64,000 nt of DNA from Microvirga ossetica (GCF_002741015.1 NZ_CP016616.1:1628501-1692500), one strand, 5' to 3'; numbered from the stretch's first letter, positions 25,698-35,827 are shown. The notes: a model not told the origin generated them from the letters alone. Translations and numbers: made by a program.

Positions 25698-26779
25698 AAA
25701 CGGCCCCGCGCGATCGCGACCACGTCGCGGCCGATGGCCTGGGTCAGCGACGTCTTCTCGGCTTCGAGCGTCTGCACCAGCCCGCGCTTGATGTCGCCGA
25801 TGAGGCCCGGTCCCTTGTAGACCATCGCCGAATAGAGCTGAACGAGGCTTGCTCCTGCGCGGATCTTGGTCCAGGCAGCTTCCGCTGAATCGATGCCGCC
25901 GACGCCGATGAGCGGGATCTGGCGCTCCACACGCAGGAATGTTTCGGCAAGCAGCCTGGTCGAGGGAACGAACAGCGGCTTGCCCGAGAGGCCTCCGGCT
26001 TCCGCAGCCAGTTCCTTCTCTTGCAGGCTGTCGGGTCGGGCGACGGTGGTGTTGGACACGGTGAGCCCGTCGACGCCGCGCCTCAGGACCGTCGTGACCA
26101 TGGCATCGAGCGCATCGAGCGAAATGTCCGGCGCGATCTTCAGCAGAATGATCGTCTTGCGCCTTCCGTGATCCGCCTTGTCGCGCGCCTCGATGCTGCG
26201 GGCTAGCAGGTCGTCGAGAAATGCCTCGCCCTGCAGGTCGCGCAGGCCCGGCGTGTTCGGCGACGACACGTTGATGGTGAGGAAATCGGCAAGCCCGCAC
26301 AGGCGCTCGATGCAGAGCACGTAATCGGCGATGCGATCTGCCGAATCTTTGTTGGCGCCGATATTGACCCCGACGATGCCCGGACGACCGCGGCGATTGA
26401 CGAGGCGCAGGCGCGCCGCATCGAGGCCGTCGCTGTTGAGGCCGAAGCGGTTGATCACAGCCTCGTCGCGCGCGAGCCGGAACACCCGCGGGCGGGGATT
26501 GCCTTCCTGCGGCTTCGGCACCACGCCTCCGAGTTCGACGAAGCCGAAGCCGAGGCCGAGAAGCTGATCGGGCACTTCGCATTGCTTGTCGAAGCCCGCC
26601 GCAAGACCGACGGGATTGGGGAAGTGCCTGTCGAGCACGTTGACGGACAGGCGCGCATCGTCCGCAGGCGGCGCCGACACGGGCATCAGCGACAGCGCGC
26701 GGATCGTCAGCTGATGCGCCGTCTCGGCATCGAGCGCGTGAAGAGCGGGTTTGGCGAGGGAGAAGAGCGAGCCGATCAT
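25694..26779 (-). CDS. pyrD: Quinone-dependent dihydroorotate dehydrogenase
   Basis: This 361-residue class 2 enzyme oxidises dihydroorotate to orotate in pyrimidine synthesis and passes electrons to the membrane quinone pool. It shows the FMN-binding [11 protein letters not shown] segment (55-65), [14 protein letters not shown], the [10 protein letters not shown] motif and the catalytic serine in [11 protein letters not shown] (about S172). The N-terminal amphipathic helices used for membrane association are present. Its ATG overlaps the stop codon of the DUF952 gene by four bases, so the pair is translationally coupled. Confidence 0.95.
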   Translation of the reverse strand: MIGSLFSLAKPALHALDAETAHQLTIRALSLMPVSAPPADDARLSVNVLDRHFPNPVGLAAGFDKQCEVPDQLLGLGFGFVELGGVVPKPQEGNPRPRVFRLARDEAVINRFGLNSDGLDAARLRLVNRRGRPGIVGVNIGANKDSADRIADYVLCIERLCGLADFLTINVSSPNTPGLRDLQGEAFLDDLLARSIEARDKADHGRRKTIILLKIAPDISLDALDAMVTTVLRRGVDGLTVSNTTVARPDSLQEKELAAEAGGLSGKPLFVPSTRLLAETFLRVERQIPLIGVGGIDSAEAAWTKIRAGASLVQLYSAMVYKGPGLIGDIKRGLVQTLEAEKTSLTQAIGRDVVAIARGRF

Positions 26780-27120
26780 TGCGAGAGATCCGGAAAGACG
26801 TGGCCCCCGTCGGCGCCGAGGGGAAGCGGCTTCACCCATAGCACGGCGGAGAGATTCAGCGGGGCATAGAGATGGGGAAACAGATCGCCGCCGCGCGAGG
26901 GTTCATAGCGCAAGGCGTGACCGAGCGAGTCGGCATCGATGGCGATCAACAGGAGATCGTTCTGGCCTGCAAAGTGCTTCGCCGCCGTCTCGCGGACCTG
27001 TTTTCCCGTGGAAAAATGGAGGTACCCATCTTGGACGTCAATGGGCGCACCTGCGAAGGATCCGGCCTTTTCGGCGGTTTGCCAGAGCAAAGCGGGGCAG
27101 ATTTTATAAATAACGTGCAT
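26776..27120 (-). CDS. DUF952 domain-containing protein
   Basis: The 114-residue protein covers a single DUF952 domain, recognisable from the start IYKI followed by a [20 protein letters not shown] block and the [10 protein letters not shown] motif. The fold is related to ADP-ribosyltransferase-like proteins, but the activity is not established. The ATG is preceded by CGAGG at five bases; 12 more codons are open upstream. It is coupled to pyrD, an arrangement seen in many Rhizobiales. Confidence 0.87.
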   Translation of the reverse strand: MHVIYKICPALLWQTAEKAGSFAGAPIDVQDGYLHFSTGKQVRETAAKHFAGQNDLLLIAIDADSLGHALRYEPSRGGDLFPHLYAPLNLSAVLWVKPLPLGADGGHVFPDLSQ

Positions 27121-27274
27121 GAAACCTCGATTATCGATGCGTCGCGTCCGGAGCAACCCGGATTAGACTTATTGTCTCAAGAGTTTGTTGGTAATCGTCG
27201 CCGTTTTCGGCCACACTTAATTCCTAATCATAGGTTCCATTTCATCGAGTTTCGCTCTTTGCGAGGCCAGCACG

Positions 27275-27907
27275 ATGTTATCTCATGAGCGCGTTTGGGC
27301 TGCTATCGATGCGTTGGCATCGCGGCACGGCATGACTGCATCCGGATTGGCGCGCAAGGCCGGTCTCGATGCAACCAGCTTCAACAAGTCGAAGCGTGTG
27401 AGCCCGGAGGGTCGGGAGCGATGGCCCTCCACGGAGTCGATTTCCAAAATTCTTAAAGCCACCGGTGCGACCCTGGAGGATTTTCTCCGCCTCGTCGAGC
27501 CTTCCGGGTCCTTGCGCCGCTCCATGATCCCGCTGATCGGCATGGAGGAGGCCATGTCGGGAAAGGTGTTCAACGAGGAGGGCATGCCGAACGAGGGTCC
27601 CGGCTGGGACGAGATCGAGTTCCCCGATTTCGGGCAGGAGAAGGTTTTTGCCCTGGAGGTCACCGGCGACGGCTTGGGCCCGCTCTATCGCGACGGTGAC
27701 ATTCTCATCGTCTCGCCGACCGCCAGCACACGCAAGGGCGACCGCATCGTCGTGTGCACCACGGGCGGACAGATCCTGGCCCAGGAGCTCAAGCGCCGCT
27801 CGGCCAAGACTCTGGAAATGACGTCGCTCGCCAAGGATCAGGAAGACCAGGTGATCCCGGCAGAGGAGATCGCCTGGTCCGCCCGCATCATGTGGGCGCG
27901 CCAATAG
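27275..27907 (+). CDS. S24/LexA-like helix-turn-helix repressor lacking the catalytic dyad
   Basis: The 210-residue protein has an N-terminal XRE-type DNA-binding domain (about 5-75) and a C-terminal S24 peptidase-like domain (about 85-205). In LexA/CI proteins the second domain self-cleaves through a Ser-Lys dyad in GDSM and a VxxK motif. Here the first reads TGDGLGPLYRDGD with G133 in the serine position, and the second reads ILAQELKR with Q170 in the lysine position. Self-cleavage should therefore be impossible; the domain may serve only for dimerisation. It is divergent from the DUF952-pyrD pair, so it may regulate them or itself. Its targets are unknown. Confidence 0.87.
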   Translation: MLSHERVWAAIDALASRHGMTASGLARKAGLDATSFNKSKRVSPEGRERWPSTESISKILKATGATLEDFLRLVEPSGSLRRSMIPLIGMEEAMSGKVFNEEGMPNEGPGWDEIEFPDFGQEKVFALEVTGDGLGPLYRDGDILIVSPTASTRKGDRIVVCTTGGQILAQELKRRSAKTLEMTSLAKDQEDQVIPAEEIAWSARIMWARQ

Positions 27908-27914
27908 GCTCGGC

Positions 27915-29648
27915 TCAAGCCGCGCGTCCGGCCTCACGCTGCTTCAGGAACGCGTCGTGCTCGCGCACGAGGTCGCCGTCGAGCGCCTTCCGGATCAGCG
28001 CCCGCGTCTCCGTCACGCCATAGAGGGCGACGAACGAGCCGAAGCGCGGGCCGCGGGGCTCGCCCAGCAGCACCTGGTAGATCGTGTTGAACCATTCGAT
28101 TGACACGCCCGGCCGATCGGGGGTCGCGCCTTTCGCCTTGAGATCCTGATAGCGCGGCTCAGCGCGGCCGACATTGTAGATCTCTTCCTGAATCGCTTCG
28201 GCGGTCGCAGGCCGCTCACCGGACTCGAACGAGCCAAGCACCTCTTCGAGCCGGCGCAGCGAAGCTGCCTCGACCTCGTCCGCCAGACGGTAGGTCTTCT
28301 GCGGCTTCACGAAATCCTCGAAATAGCGCACGGCGCGCTTCACGAGGCTGTCGAGACGCGGGTGCGTTTCCGGCGAGACACCGGGAGCATAGCGGCGGAT
28401 GAAACCCCACAGCACGTTGGGATCTTCGGAATTCGCCACAGCCACCAGATTGAGCAGCATGGAGAAGGAGATCGTCGTGCCGGGCTGGTTGCCGCCGCCG
28501 GATGAGACCAGCTCCGGAGCCGGCGGCTCGCCGGCATGGAGGTGCCAGACCGGATTCATCAGGCGCGCCTTGGCGTCCTGCGCCGGGTATTTCTCCAGGA
28601 AGGTCAGGTAATCGTCCACCTGCCGCGGGATCACGTCGAAATAGAGCTTCTTCGCCTCGCGCGGCTTGCTGAACATGAACAGCCGCAGGCTGTCCGGCGT
28701 GCCGTAGGTGAGCCACTCGTCGATGGTCAGCCCGTTGCCCTTGGACTTGGAGATCTTCTGGCCCCTGTCGTCCAGGAAAAGCTCGTAGTTGAACCCGTCC
28801 GGCGGCAGGCCGCCGAGCGCCTTGGCGATCTCGCCCGAAAGCTTCACGCTGTCGATCAGGTCCTTGCCGGCCATCTCGTAATCGACGCCGAGCGCCACCC
28901 AGCGCATGGCCCAGTCGGGCTTCCATTGCAGCTTGGCATGGCCGCCCGTGACCGGCGTCTCGAAGCGCTCGCCCGTCTCCGGATCGCGCCAGACGATGGT
29001 GCCGGCGTCGAGTTTGCGCTCGTCGATGGGCACCTGCATCACGATGCCGGTCTTCGGATGAACCGGCAGGAACGGCGAATAGGATTGCTGGCGCTCCTCG
29101 CGCAAGGACGGCAGCATGATCGCCATCACGGCATCGTAGCGCTCGAGCACGGTGAGCAGCGTCTTGTCGAAGCGCCCGGCCTTGTAGCATTCCGTCGCCG
29201 ACAGGAACTCGTAATCGAAGCCGAAGGCATCGAGGAATTCGCGCAGGCGCGCATTGTTGTGATGGGCAAAGCTCTCATGCGTGCCGAACGGATCGGGCAC
29301 CTGCGTCAGCGGCTTGCCGAGCGCCGAGGCCACGAGGTCCTTGTTCGGAACGTTGTCCGGCACCTTGCGCAGGCCGTCCATGTCGTCAGAGAAGGCGACG
29401 AGGCGCGTCGGGATGGTGTCGCCGGTTAGCACCCGGAAGGCATGGCGCACCATGCTGGTGCGGGCGACCTCGCCGAAGGTTCCGATATGCGGCAGGCCCG
29501 AGGGGCCGTAGCCCGTCTCGAACAGAGCCTCCTTCTTGCCGGTCCGTTTGAGCCGCTCGATGAGCTTGCGCGCCTCCTCGAAAGGCCAGGCATTGGCAGT
29601 CTGGGCGGCTTCAATCAGGGCAGGATCGAGGGTCAGGGGTCGGGACAT
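27915..29648 (-). CDS. lysK: Lysine--tRNA ligase, class I
   Basis: This 577-residue enzyme is the class I (archaeal-type) lysyl-tRNA synthetase used in many alphaproteobacteria instead of the class II enzyme. It has the HIGH-type motif PHIGTFGEV (53-61) and the KMSKS-type motif KISKSKGNG (298-306) in a Rossmann fold, then an alpha-helical anticodon-binding C-terminus. It charges tRNA-Lys in the cytoplasm. The start was set at [15 protein letters not shown] because the family begins there; 56 further codons are open upstream without resemblance. Confidence 0.94.
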   Translation of the reverse strand: MSRPLTLDPALIEAAQTANAWPFEEARKLIERLKRTGKKEALFETGYGPSGLPHIGTFGEVARTSMVRHAFRVLTGDTIPTRLVAFSDDMDGLRKVPDNVPNKDLVASALGKPLTQVPDPFGTHESFAHHNNARLREFLDAFGFDYEFLSATECYKAGRFDKTLLTVLERYDAVMAIMLPSLREERQQSYSPFLPVHPKTGIVMQVPIDERKLDAGTIVWRDPETGERFETPVTGGHAKLQWKPDWAMRWVALGVDYEMAGKDLIDSVKLSGEIAKALGGLPPDGFNYELFLDDRGQKISKSKGNGLTIDEWLTYGTPDSLRLFMFSKPREAKKLYFDVIPRQVDDYLTFLEKYPAQDAKARLMNPVWHLHAGEPPAPELVSSGGGNQPGTTISFSMLLNLVAVANSEDPNVLWGFIRRYAPGVSPETHPRLDSLVKRAVRYFEDFVKPQKTYRLADEVEAASLRRLEEVLGSFESGERPATAEAIQEEIYNVGRAEPRYQDLKAKGATPDRPGVSIEWFNTIYQVLLGEPRGPRFGSFVALYGVTETRALIRKALDGDLVREHDAFLKQREAGRAA

Positions 29649-29755
29649 GGGCCTAGTGCTTGAAGGATTAAAGTGCTTCCGGAAGCGCGGCACACTAGGG
29701 ACGAGACCCGTTAGGGTCAATGCGGTAAACCCGTCTTCCCTTGAGCGAGAAGGCC

Positions 29756-30643
29756 TCAGAACGGGCTGATGGGGAAGAAGCGCAGATAGAGCTCGGCGTA
29801 CTTCCCCTCTTTCCAAAGCTGCTGCAGGGCGAAGTCGAGAGCCCGGCGCAGAGGCTCATCCTCGGTGCGGGTTATGAAGCCGATGCCCTCGCCGAAGAAG
29901 CGGCTCTCCAGATAGGGTCCGCCTGAGAAATCGCAGCAGCCACCGGCATCCTCTCCGCCGATCCAGAGCGCAAGGCCGAGACCGTCAGCGAAGAGATAAT
30001 CGATCTCCCCAGATTTCAGTGCGGCCTGGGCAGCCGCCAGCTCCGGATAGGGCTTGAGCGTCCCGCCTGCCATGAAAGCCTTCGCGAAGGCTTCGTGGGC
30101 GGTTCCGCCGACGACACCGATCGCCTTGCCCTGCAGGGCTCTCGCCTCGGGAGCGGGCTGGTTGCGGTCCTTGCGCACGGCGAAGCGGGCCGGGAACTTG
30201 AAATAAGGTGCCGTGACGGCAAAGCGCCGCCGCAGATCTGCCGTAACGGAGATGGCAGCCGCCACCACGTCTCCCTGCCTGTCGTTCAAGGCGTCGAGGA
30301 GCATATCGAAGCGGCGGACCTGGACCGTGCAGGTGAGGCTCAGGCGCTCGCAAGCCGCACGGGCCAGTTCCACGGAGAGCCCAGTCGGATTGCCGTCCAA
30401 TCCCGGGAAATGCAACGGCGGGAAGTCGTCATCGACGAGAAAGCGGATCGTGCGCGTGGCCGGGATTTCCGGCCGGTCGAGCTGCGCCTTGGGGTCCCAG
30501 AAGTTCGGGATCGTCACGCCCTGCGCCTGGGCATGGCTCGACGCGAACAGCAACGCCCCCAAAAGCCCCAAAAGCCCAAGAAGCCCGGGGGGCTTGATCT
30601 TGGAGAGGAAGCGCGCAACCAATGTAACGATATCTCGAACCAT
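29756..30643 (-). CDS. Periplasmic solute-binding protein (SBP family 3)
   Basis: The protein of about 295 residues has an N-terminal hydrophobic signal ([21 protein letters not shown]) and a family 3 solute-binding domain. The typical opening, [34 protein letters not shown], is followed by [22 protein letters not shown] and RFAVTAPYF. Such proteins bind polar amino acids or related compounds for ABC import, or act as sensor inputs. No ABC permease or ATPase genes are nearby, so it may serve a transporter elsewhere. It is divergent from the glycosyltransferase gene with 67 bases between. An ATG 12 codons earlier is also possible. Confidence 0.8.
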   Translation of the reverse strand: MVRDIVTLVARFLSKIKPPGLLGLLGLLGALLFASSHAQAQGVTIPNFWDPKAQLDRPEIPATRTIRFLVDDDFPPLHFPGLDGNPTGLSVELARAACERLSLTCTVQVRRFDMLLDALNDRQGDVVAAAISVTADLRRRFAVTAPYFKFPARFAVRKDRNQPAPEARALQGKAIGVVGGTAHEAFAKAFMAGGTLKPYPELAAAQAALKSGEIDYLFADGLGLALWIGGEDAGGCCDFSGGPYLESRFFGEGIGFITRTEDEPLRRALDFALQQLWKEGKYAELYLRFFPISPF

Positions 30644-30710
30644 TAACCGACATTCTCTTGCACGCGGCCCTGCATCCATCAAGAACGTCTCTTGAAAGCG
30701 CCCCCTGCTC

Positions 30711-32537
30711 ATGAAGCAGGGTCTAGCGGAGAGGCGGCTACAGTCAACCGCGCTGCCGGTCGAGATCGGATTCCTGGCCGATCACGGCCATCCGCCCGAG
30801 ATCCTGCACCGAGCCGCCATTCTCGCCTCACTTGCTGGTGTCACCGCGGACGAGGCGTTGCTGAAGCAGGGCCTGATCGGAGAAACCGAGTTCTACCGAG
30901 CCCTCGCGGCCGAGCTCGGGCTACCTTATTTCGCTCAGCCGAACCTTTCGCGGGCAGCGCGTTACCCTCACAGCATTCTGTCGGGCCTTGCCCCGTTGCC
31001 CGGTTCGCAGGCAGGCTTCGTCGCCGCCCCCCGCGGCGCGGCGCTCATCCGGCTTTTGACCATACGACAGGCGCGAGCGCTTGCGATCACCACGCCGAAG
31101 GGCTTGAGACAAGCTGTCTTCCGCGCAAAGGCACGAATGATTGCCATCAAGGCCGCCTCCGATCTCCGCGAGACATCGCCGGATCTGGCGACCGATCTCA
31201 GCTATGGCCAGATCGCCCTCCTCTTCGTCGCTCTCACCGCGCTCGTCTTCTATGGCCTGCAGCTTCCGGCGCAGACCTTCGGCTTGCTCGGCGCCAGCCT
31301 CAGCCCCCTGTTCTTCGGCATGATCGCCCTGCGGATTGCGGCGTCGGTCCTGAGCGGCTCCATCCAGCCGGGCAGCGGGCTGCCGCGTGCCAGCGACGCG
31401 GATCTTCCGGTCTATACGATCATCGCGGCGCTCTACCGGGAAAAGCGCGTTGCCGCTCGCCTCATTCAAGCCCTGTCGCAGCTCGATTATCCTGCCGCCA
31501 AACTCGACATAAAGCTCGTGCTCGAAGCCGACGACCGGGAAACGCTGGACGCTCTCCATGCCATTGCGCTCCCCGGCAATGTGGAGATCCTCGTTGCGCC
31601 ACAAGGCTCGCCACGCACCAAGCCGCGGGCGCTCAACGTGGCCCTGCCTCTCGCACGGGGCCGCTATACCGTCGTCTACGATGCGGAGGATATACCCGAT
31701 CCGGGACAGCTGCGTCTCGCCGTTGCCCGGTTCGCGCAGCTTTCGCGGAATGTCGCCTTCCTGCAGGCTCGCCTGACCATCGACAACACCGACGATACCT
31801 GGCTCACACGCCTCTTCACCATCGAATACGCAGCTTTGTTCGATGCGTTCAATCCGGGCCTTGCAGAGATTGGAAGCCCGCTTCCCTTAGGCGGCACCTC
31901 GAACCATTTCCGCACCTCCGTCCTGCGCGACATTCATGGATGGGATGCCTGGAACGTGACGGAGGATGCCGATCTCGGCATCCGCCTGGCACGGCTGGGC
32001 TATGCGGTGAAGGACCTCCCCTCCTCGACCCTCGAGGAGGCTCCCGGCACGTTAGGAGCCTGGATGCGGCAGCGGACCCGCTGGATGAAAGGCTTCGTGC
32101 AGACCGCCACGAGCCATTCGCGCAAGCCCCGCCTCCTCCTGCGCCAGCTCGGGATCTGGAAATGCTTCGGTGCGCTCTGCCTGACCTGGGGGATCGCGCT
32201 CAGCGCCCTGGTCTACCCGTTGTTTTCCGGGCTGATCCTGATCTGGTGGCTGTCCGAGGCGACCTGGCTCTTCACATCGCAGAAGGAGCGGATCGTTTTC
32301 GCTTACGTTGTCGTGCTTTCGGCGTTCGGCGTCGTGTCGATCTTCGTTCCGGCCTGCATTGCCCTGCATCGACGCCGGCTATGGCGGCTCCTTCCTTGGA
32401 TGCCCCTGCTCCCGCTCTATTACGGGCTCGTCAGCATCGCAGCATGGAGAGGCCTATGGGAGCTGGCGACGGCCACATTCCGCTGGAACAAGACCAGCCA
32501 CGGGCACGCCCGGACCTCGCGAAGCGGAATGGTCTAG
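30711..32537 (+). CDS. Membrane glycosyltransferase family 2 with MshEN/GspE-like N-terminus
   Basis: The 608-residue protein has an N-terminal domain of about 130 residues (DEALLKQGLIGETEFYRALA near 48-67) resembling the MshEN/GspE N-terminal domain that in other proteins binds cyclic di-GMP. Two membrane helices (about 165-215) precede a GT2 catalytic domain with DAED (324-327), TEDADLG (417-423) and QRTRW (454-458), and several C-terminal helices follow. This layout is that of processive beta-glycan synthases related to cellulose/curdlan synthases, which polymerise and export polysaccharide. The product is unknown. No secretion partner genes are adjacent. The N-terminal domain suggests ligand-dependent control, which is inference. 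Confidence 0.86.
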   Translation: MKQGLAERRLQSTALPVEIGFLADHGHPPEILHRAAILASLAGVTADEALLKQGLIGETEFYRALAAELGLPYFAQPNLSRAARYPHSILSGLAPLPGSQAGFVAAPRGAALIRLLTIRQARALAITTPKGLRQAVFRAKARMIAIKAASDLRETSPDLATDLSYGQIALLFVALTALVFYGLQLPAQTFGLLGASLSPLFFGMIALRIAASVLSGSIQPGSGLPRASDADLPVYTIIAALYREKRVAARLIQALSQLDYPAAKLDIKLVLEADDRETLDALHAIALPGNVEILVAPQGSPRTKPRALNVALPLARGRYTVVYDAEDIPDPGQLRLAVARFAQLSRNVAFLQARLTIDNTDDTWLTRLFTIEYAALFDAFNPGLAEIGSPLPLGGTSNHFRTSVLRDIHGWDAWNVTEDADLGIRLARLGYAVKDLPSSTLEEAPGTLGAWMRQRTRWMKGFVQTATSHSRKPRLLLRQLGIWKCFGALCLTWGIALSALVYPLFSGLILIWWLSEATWLFTSQKERIVFAYVVVLSAFGVVSIFVPACIALHRRRLWRLLPWMPLLPLYYGLVSIAAWRGLWELATATFRWNKTSHGHARTSRSGMV

Positions 32538-32701
32538 AAGCACCAGGCAAGCGTCGTCAGCACCAGATCGTTGAAAACCGCGCCGCCGTAGCGCCACCAG
32601 AGCAGTCCGCCGGAGGCCACAAGGCACAGGACGGCCCCCGCGATGAGGCTCACGCGCGCCCGCCGTTCCTGCTGACCTGCCTGTTCCGCTTCGACGCTCA
32701 T
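32534..32701 (-). CDS. Small single-span membrane protein
   Basis: A 55-residue frame starting at ATG has a charged N-terminus (SVEAEQAGQQERRAR) and one membrane helix (VSLIAGAVLCLVASGGLLWW). An alternative TTG start adds nine residues. Its stop codon overlaps that of the convergent glycosyltransferase gene (CTAG). I do not recognise a family. It lies just downstream of recD2 on the same strand, so it could be read through from that gene. Confidence 0.5.
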   Translation of the reverse strand: MSVEAEQAGQQERRARVSLIAGAVLCLVASGGLLWWRYGGAVFNDLVLTTLAWCF

Positions 32702-32763
32702 TCCTGCTGTCCCGAGGCTGCCTGACAACGAATATAGATGGCTCCGGATCCGAGCGAAAGGGA

Positions 32764-34953
32764 TCAGGCCCCAAGCCAGTTCCGCAATCGCGTCAGCCTG
32801 GGCTCGTCCTCATGGGTCACGGCCTCGGCCAGCGCCGCCCGGCTTCCGACGATGATCACGAGGCGGCTCGCCCGCGTGACCGCCGTATAGAGCAGCTTGC
32901 GCCGTAGCATGGAAGCCTGCTGGGCGGCGATCGGGACGATCACGGCGGGATACTCCGACCCTTGCGCCTTGTGGATCGTCACCGCATAGGCCAGCGAAAG
33001 CTCATCGAGCTCCCTCAGCGTATAGCCCACCTGCCTTTCGTCGAAGGCCACGGTGAGCTCGCCATGGTCGCGCCTCACCTCACGCACGATGCCGACCTCG
33101 CCGTTATAGACATCGCGTTCGTAGTCGTTGCGCACCTGCATCACCTTGTCGCCGGGGCCATAGATCCATCCGGCCCGATGCAGGCTGTCGGCGCCCGGCG
33201 GGTTGAAGATCCGCTGCAACTCACCGTTCAGCATCTGCGTGCCGAGACGCCCTCGGTTCATCGGACACAGCACCTGGACGTCGCGCACCGGGTCGAAGCC
33301 GAACTTTCGCGGAATGCGGTCGCGGATCAGAATGGTCATCTTGGCCATCGCATCGGCCGGCGTGTCGGCCTCGACGAAGTAGAAATCCGAATCCGGCCGG
33401 TGCGCGAGATCGGGCACGAGGCCGTGATTGATGGCATGCGCGACGGTGATGATGCGGCTTTCCCGCTCCTGGCGGAACACCTCCTTCAGATGCACGACGG
33501 GAACGGCATCCGATGCGATGATGTCGGACAGGATCTGCCCGGGCCCGATGGAGGGCAGCTGATCGACGTCGCCGACGAGGAGCAGGCAGGCCTCATCCGG
33601 CAGCGCCCGCAGCAACGCCGCCGTCAGGCGGATATCGAGCATCGAGGCTTCGTCCACCACGAGAAGGTTGCACGCGAGCGGTGCCTTGGCGTTGCGCCGG
33701 AAGCCGCCCTCTGACGCCTCCAGAAGTCGATGAACGGTCTTGGCGGGAAAGCCCGTGCTCTCCGCGAGGCGCTTCGCAGCCCGCCCGGTCGGCGCGCACA
33801 GGGACACCTGCAGCTCATGCTTCGCACACAGATGCGTCAGGCTTCTGATCAGCGTCGTCTTGCCGACGCCGGGCCCTCCGGTGACGACCAGCACCTTCGA
33901 GCGGCACGATGCGGCAAGCGCCTCGCGCTGGCTTGCCGAATATCTTACGCCGATGGCGGCCTCGGCCTCAGAGATGACCTGTGCCGTGTCGAGACCGCGC
34001 CAGGGGTGAAAGCCCTGCGCGATCTCCTTCAGGCGCTGCGCGATGAAAAGTTCGGCGCCGTAGAGATTCTTCAGGAAGATGCTGCGCCGCCCGTCGAGTT
34101 CGTCGACGACGAGCTGGCCGGAGGCACATTGCGCTTCGAGCACCGGGGCGAGCAGCACCTTGGGAACGTCGAGCAGGGCGCTTGCCTTGCGCAGGAGATC
34201 CTCGGCCGGCATGCCGGAATGGCCCTCCTTCACCACTTCCGACAGAACATCGATCAGCCCGGCCTGCAGCCGCATCTCTGCTGTCGGCTCGATGGCGAGC
34301 TGCATCGCCACTTGATCGGCAAGCGAAAACTCGACGCCTGGAATTTCGAGGGCAAGCCGGTAGGGATTGGCCGAGACGATGTCGATGGCGCCGACGCCAT
34401 AGGCCCGGTAGATGCGCGTGAGCAGGAAGCCGCCGACCCCGTGCGCATTGAGGAAGGTGGCGATGTCCTTCAGGGCGCGATGCTCCGCCCAGGCCTCGCC
34501 GATGCCGAGTGCTTTCGCCATGCCGATGCCGTGCACGCGCGTCAGCTCATGCGGCTTCGTCTCGATGACGTCGAGAACGCGCGATCCGAAGGAGGCGATC
34601 AGCCTTTGTGCGACGGAGGGGCCGACGCCCTTCAGGAGGCCGGAGCCGAGAAAGCGCTGCAGGTCTTCCGCCGTGGTCGGCGCTGCGGTCTTCAGCACGC
34701 CGGCGCGGAACTGAACGCCGTGGTTGCGGTCGTGCAGCCATTCCCCGCTCGCTTCCACGACTTCGCCGATCGCGACCGCCGGCGCATGGCCGACAACAGT
34801 CACAGGCTTGCGGTGGCCGCGTGCCTTGACGCGCAGCACGCAGAAGCCGGTCTCATCGCTGTGGAACGTCACCCGCTCGATCGAGCCGACGAGATGTTCG
34901 GCAAGGGACAGCGCCTCCTGATCGGAAGCGGCCAGAGCGGACGATTTCTGCAT
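32764..34953 (-). CDS. recD2: RecD2-type ATP-dependent DNA helicase
   Basis: This 729-residue superfamily 1 helicase lacks RecBC partners here and has the RecD2 layout: an N-terminal OB-like region (about 20-90), helix-hairpin-helix repeats (100-230), then the helicase core. Walker A is TGGPGVGKTT (358-367), Walker B is LLVVDEASMLD, motif III is GDVDQLPSIGPG, and the C-terminal UvrD-like motif is YAVTIHKAQGSEY. RecD2 unwinds DNA 5' to 3' and takes part in recombination and mismatch tolerance. It starts at ATG next to the SOS-controlled cluster, but no LexA box lies in the 93 bases upstream. Confidence 0.94.
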   Translation of the reverse strand: MQKSSALAASDQEALSLAEHLVGSIERVTFHSDETGFCVLRVKARGHRKPVTVVGHAPAVAIGEVVEASGEWLHDRNHGVQFRAGVLKTAAPTTAEDLQRFLGSGLLKGVGPSVAQRLIASFGSRVLDVIETKPHELTRVHGIGMAKALGIGEAWAEHRALKDIATFLNAHGVGGFLLTRIYRAYGVGAIDIVSANPYRLALEIPGVEFSLADQVAMQLAIEPTAEMRLQAGLIDVLSEVVKEGHSGMPAEDLLRKASALLDVPKVLLAPVLEAQCASGQLVVDELDGRRSIFLKNLYGAELFIAQRLKEIAQGFHPWRGLDTAQVISEAEAAIGVRYSASQREALAASCRSKVLVVTGGPGVGKTTLIRSLTHLCAKHELQVSLCAPTGRAAKRLAESTGFPAKTVHRLLEASEGGFRRNAKAPLACNLLVVDEASMLDIRLTAALLRALPDEACLLLVGDVDQLPSIGPGQILSDIIASDAVPVVHLKEVFRQERESRIITVAHAINHGLVPDLAHRPDSDFYFVEADTPADAMAKMTILIRDRIPRKFGFDPVRDVQVLCPMNRGRLGTQMLNGELQRIFNPPGADSLHRAGWIYGPGDKVMQVRNDYERDVYNGEVGIVREVRRDHGELTVAFDERQVGYTLRELDELSLAYAVTIHKAQGSEYPAVIVPIAAQQASMLRRKLLYTAVTRASRLVIIVGSRAALAEAVTHEDEPRLTRLRNWLGA

Positions 34954-34996
34954 CGATCAGCGAGACCACGAGCGCCGGGACGCCATCGAGGAATGG

Positions 34997-35030
34997 GAAA
35001 AAGGACGAGACAGTCGATACCGTCTCGTCC
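34997..35030 (-). terminator. Intrinsic terminator of the 221-residue protein gene
   Basis: GGACGAGAC (35003-35011) and GTCTCGTCC (35022-35030) form a perfect 9-bp stem with a 10-base loop; read on the minus strand the stem is followed by a TTTTT run (34998-35002). It lies 17 bases after the minus-strand stop codon and separates that gene from recD2. Confidence 0.7.
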
Positions 35031-35046
35031 GTAATCGAAGCAAAAT

Positions 35047-35712
35047 TTAGGCTGCCTTCTTGGTCGGCCAACCGAGCTCGACGAGGCGGGCCTTGGCGAA
35101 GTCTCGGATCTCGTCGCGGATGCCCTCGGGCAGATCGGCCAGCACCTTCTGCGTGTCGGCGTGAAGCATGAGATCCGTGACGGCGTTGATGGTCTTCGCC
35201 TTCTTGATCTTGGTCTTCAGGTCATCCTCGACCTTGCCGACGCCGGCAGCGGCCTCGACCCTGCCCTTCTGCGGCTCGGTCTTCTCGATCTCGACCTGCG
35301 GGTCGGTGAAGCCGGGGCGGCCCTGCTTGAACTCGTCGGCCTCTTCCTCGGAATAGACGTAGCCGTGCAGCTCGATCAGCTTGAGGATCACGCGGTCCTT
35401 CGCACGCTTCTCGGCCATGGCGTAGACGTAAGCCGCCTGCTTGCCGGAAACGCGATAATTCACGCCGATAAGCGCCTCGCCAATCGACCATTCCACGCGC
35501 TCGCCCATGCGTCCCGTCACCTGGATGACGGCTTCGTCACGCTCGGCGCGAATGATCTTCGGCTCGTCGAAGACGACCTTCGCCTGAGCCGCAATGCGCT
35601 CGAGGGTCTTGTGGTAGATGACCGCCGTACCCTGGACGCGCCAGACGTTTCCGGCCATCGGCTCGCCGAATTTCGCAAGCACTTCGGAAATTTTCTTGTC
35701 CGTCGTATTCAT
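35047..35712 (-). CDS. SOS-controlled conserved protein, possible single-strand annealing protein
   Basis: The 221-residue protein has an alpha/beta N-terminal part (WRVQGTAVIYHKTLERIAAQA, IRAERDEAVIQVTGRMG, VEWSIGEALIG). It then has a helix block KQAAYVYAMAEKRAKDRVIL (91-110), followed by GYVYSEEEADEF. This pattern of beta strands followed by a lysine/arginine-rich AExxAxxR helix recalls phage annealing proteins of the Rad52/Sak type and phage-associated proteins of Rhizobiales, but I cannot assign it firmly. The C-terminal third is charged and predicted flexible, ending in a short helical domain. It has its own terminator and a LexA box at its promoter, so DNA damage induction is likely. 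Confidence 0.77.
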   Translation of the reverse strand: MNTTDKKISEVLAKFGEPMAGNVWRVQGTAVIYHKTLERIAAQAKVVFDEPKIIRAERDEAVIQVTGRMGERVEWSIGEALIGVNYRVSGKQAAYVYAMAEKRAKDRVILKLIELHGYVYSEEEADEFKQGRPGFTDPQVEIEKTEPQKGRVEAAAGVGKVEDDLKTKIKKAKTINAVTDLMLHADTQKVLADLPEGIRDEIRDFAKARLVELGWPTKKAA

Positions 35713-35785
35713 CCTCGATCCTAACTTTCACAGGAGCCCGCAATCCGGTTCACGCTCTTCTTCAATCGCGAGATTCGACAGGCGC

Positions 35786-35827
35786 GTTCGTTATTTGTTC
35801 TATACCAAATTTCACCATTCCGGTCCA
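35786..35827 (-). promoter_or_regulatory. SOS promoter of the 221-residue protein gene
   Basis: GTTC-GTTATTT-GTTC at 35786-35800 is an exact alphaproteobacterial LexA box with an AT-rich spacer. On the minus strand a -10 (TATAGA, 35799-35804) overlaps its edge, with a -35 (TGGACC, 35822-35827) at 17-bp spacing. LexA bound here would block RNA polymerase. The start codon is 74 bases downstream. Confidence 0.72.
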
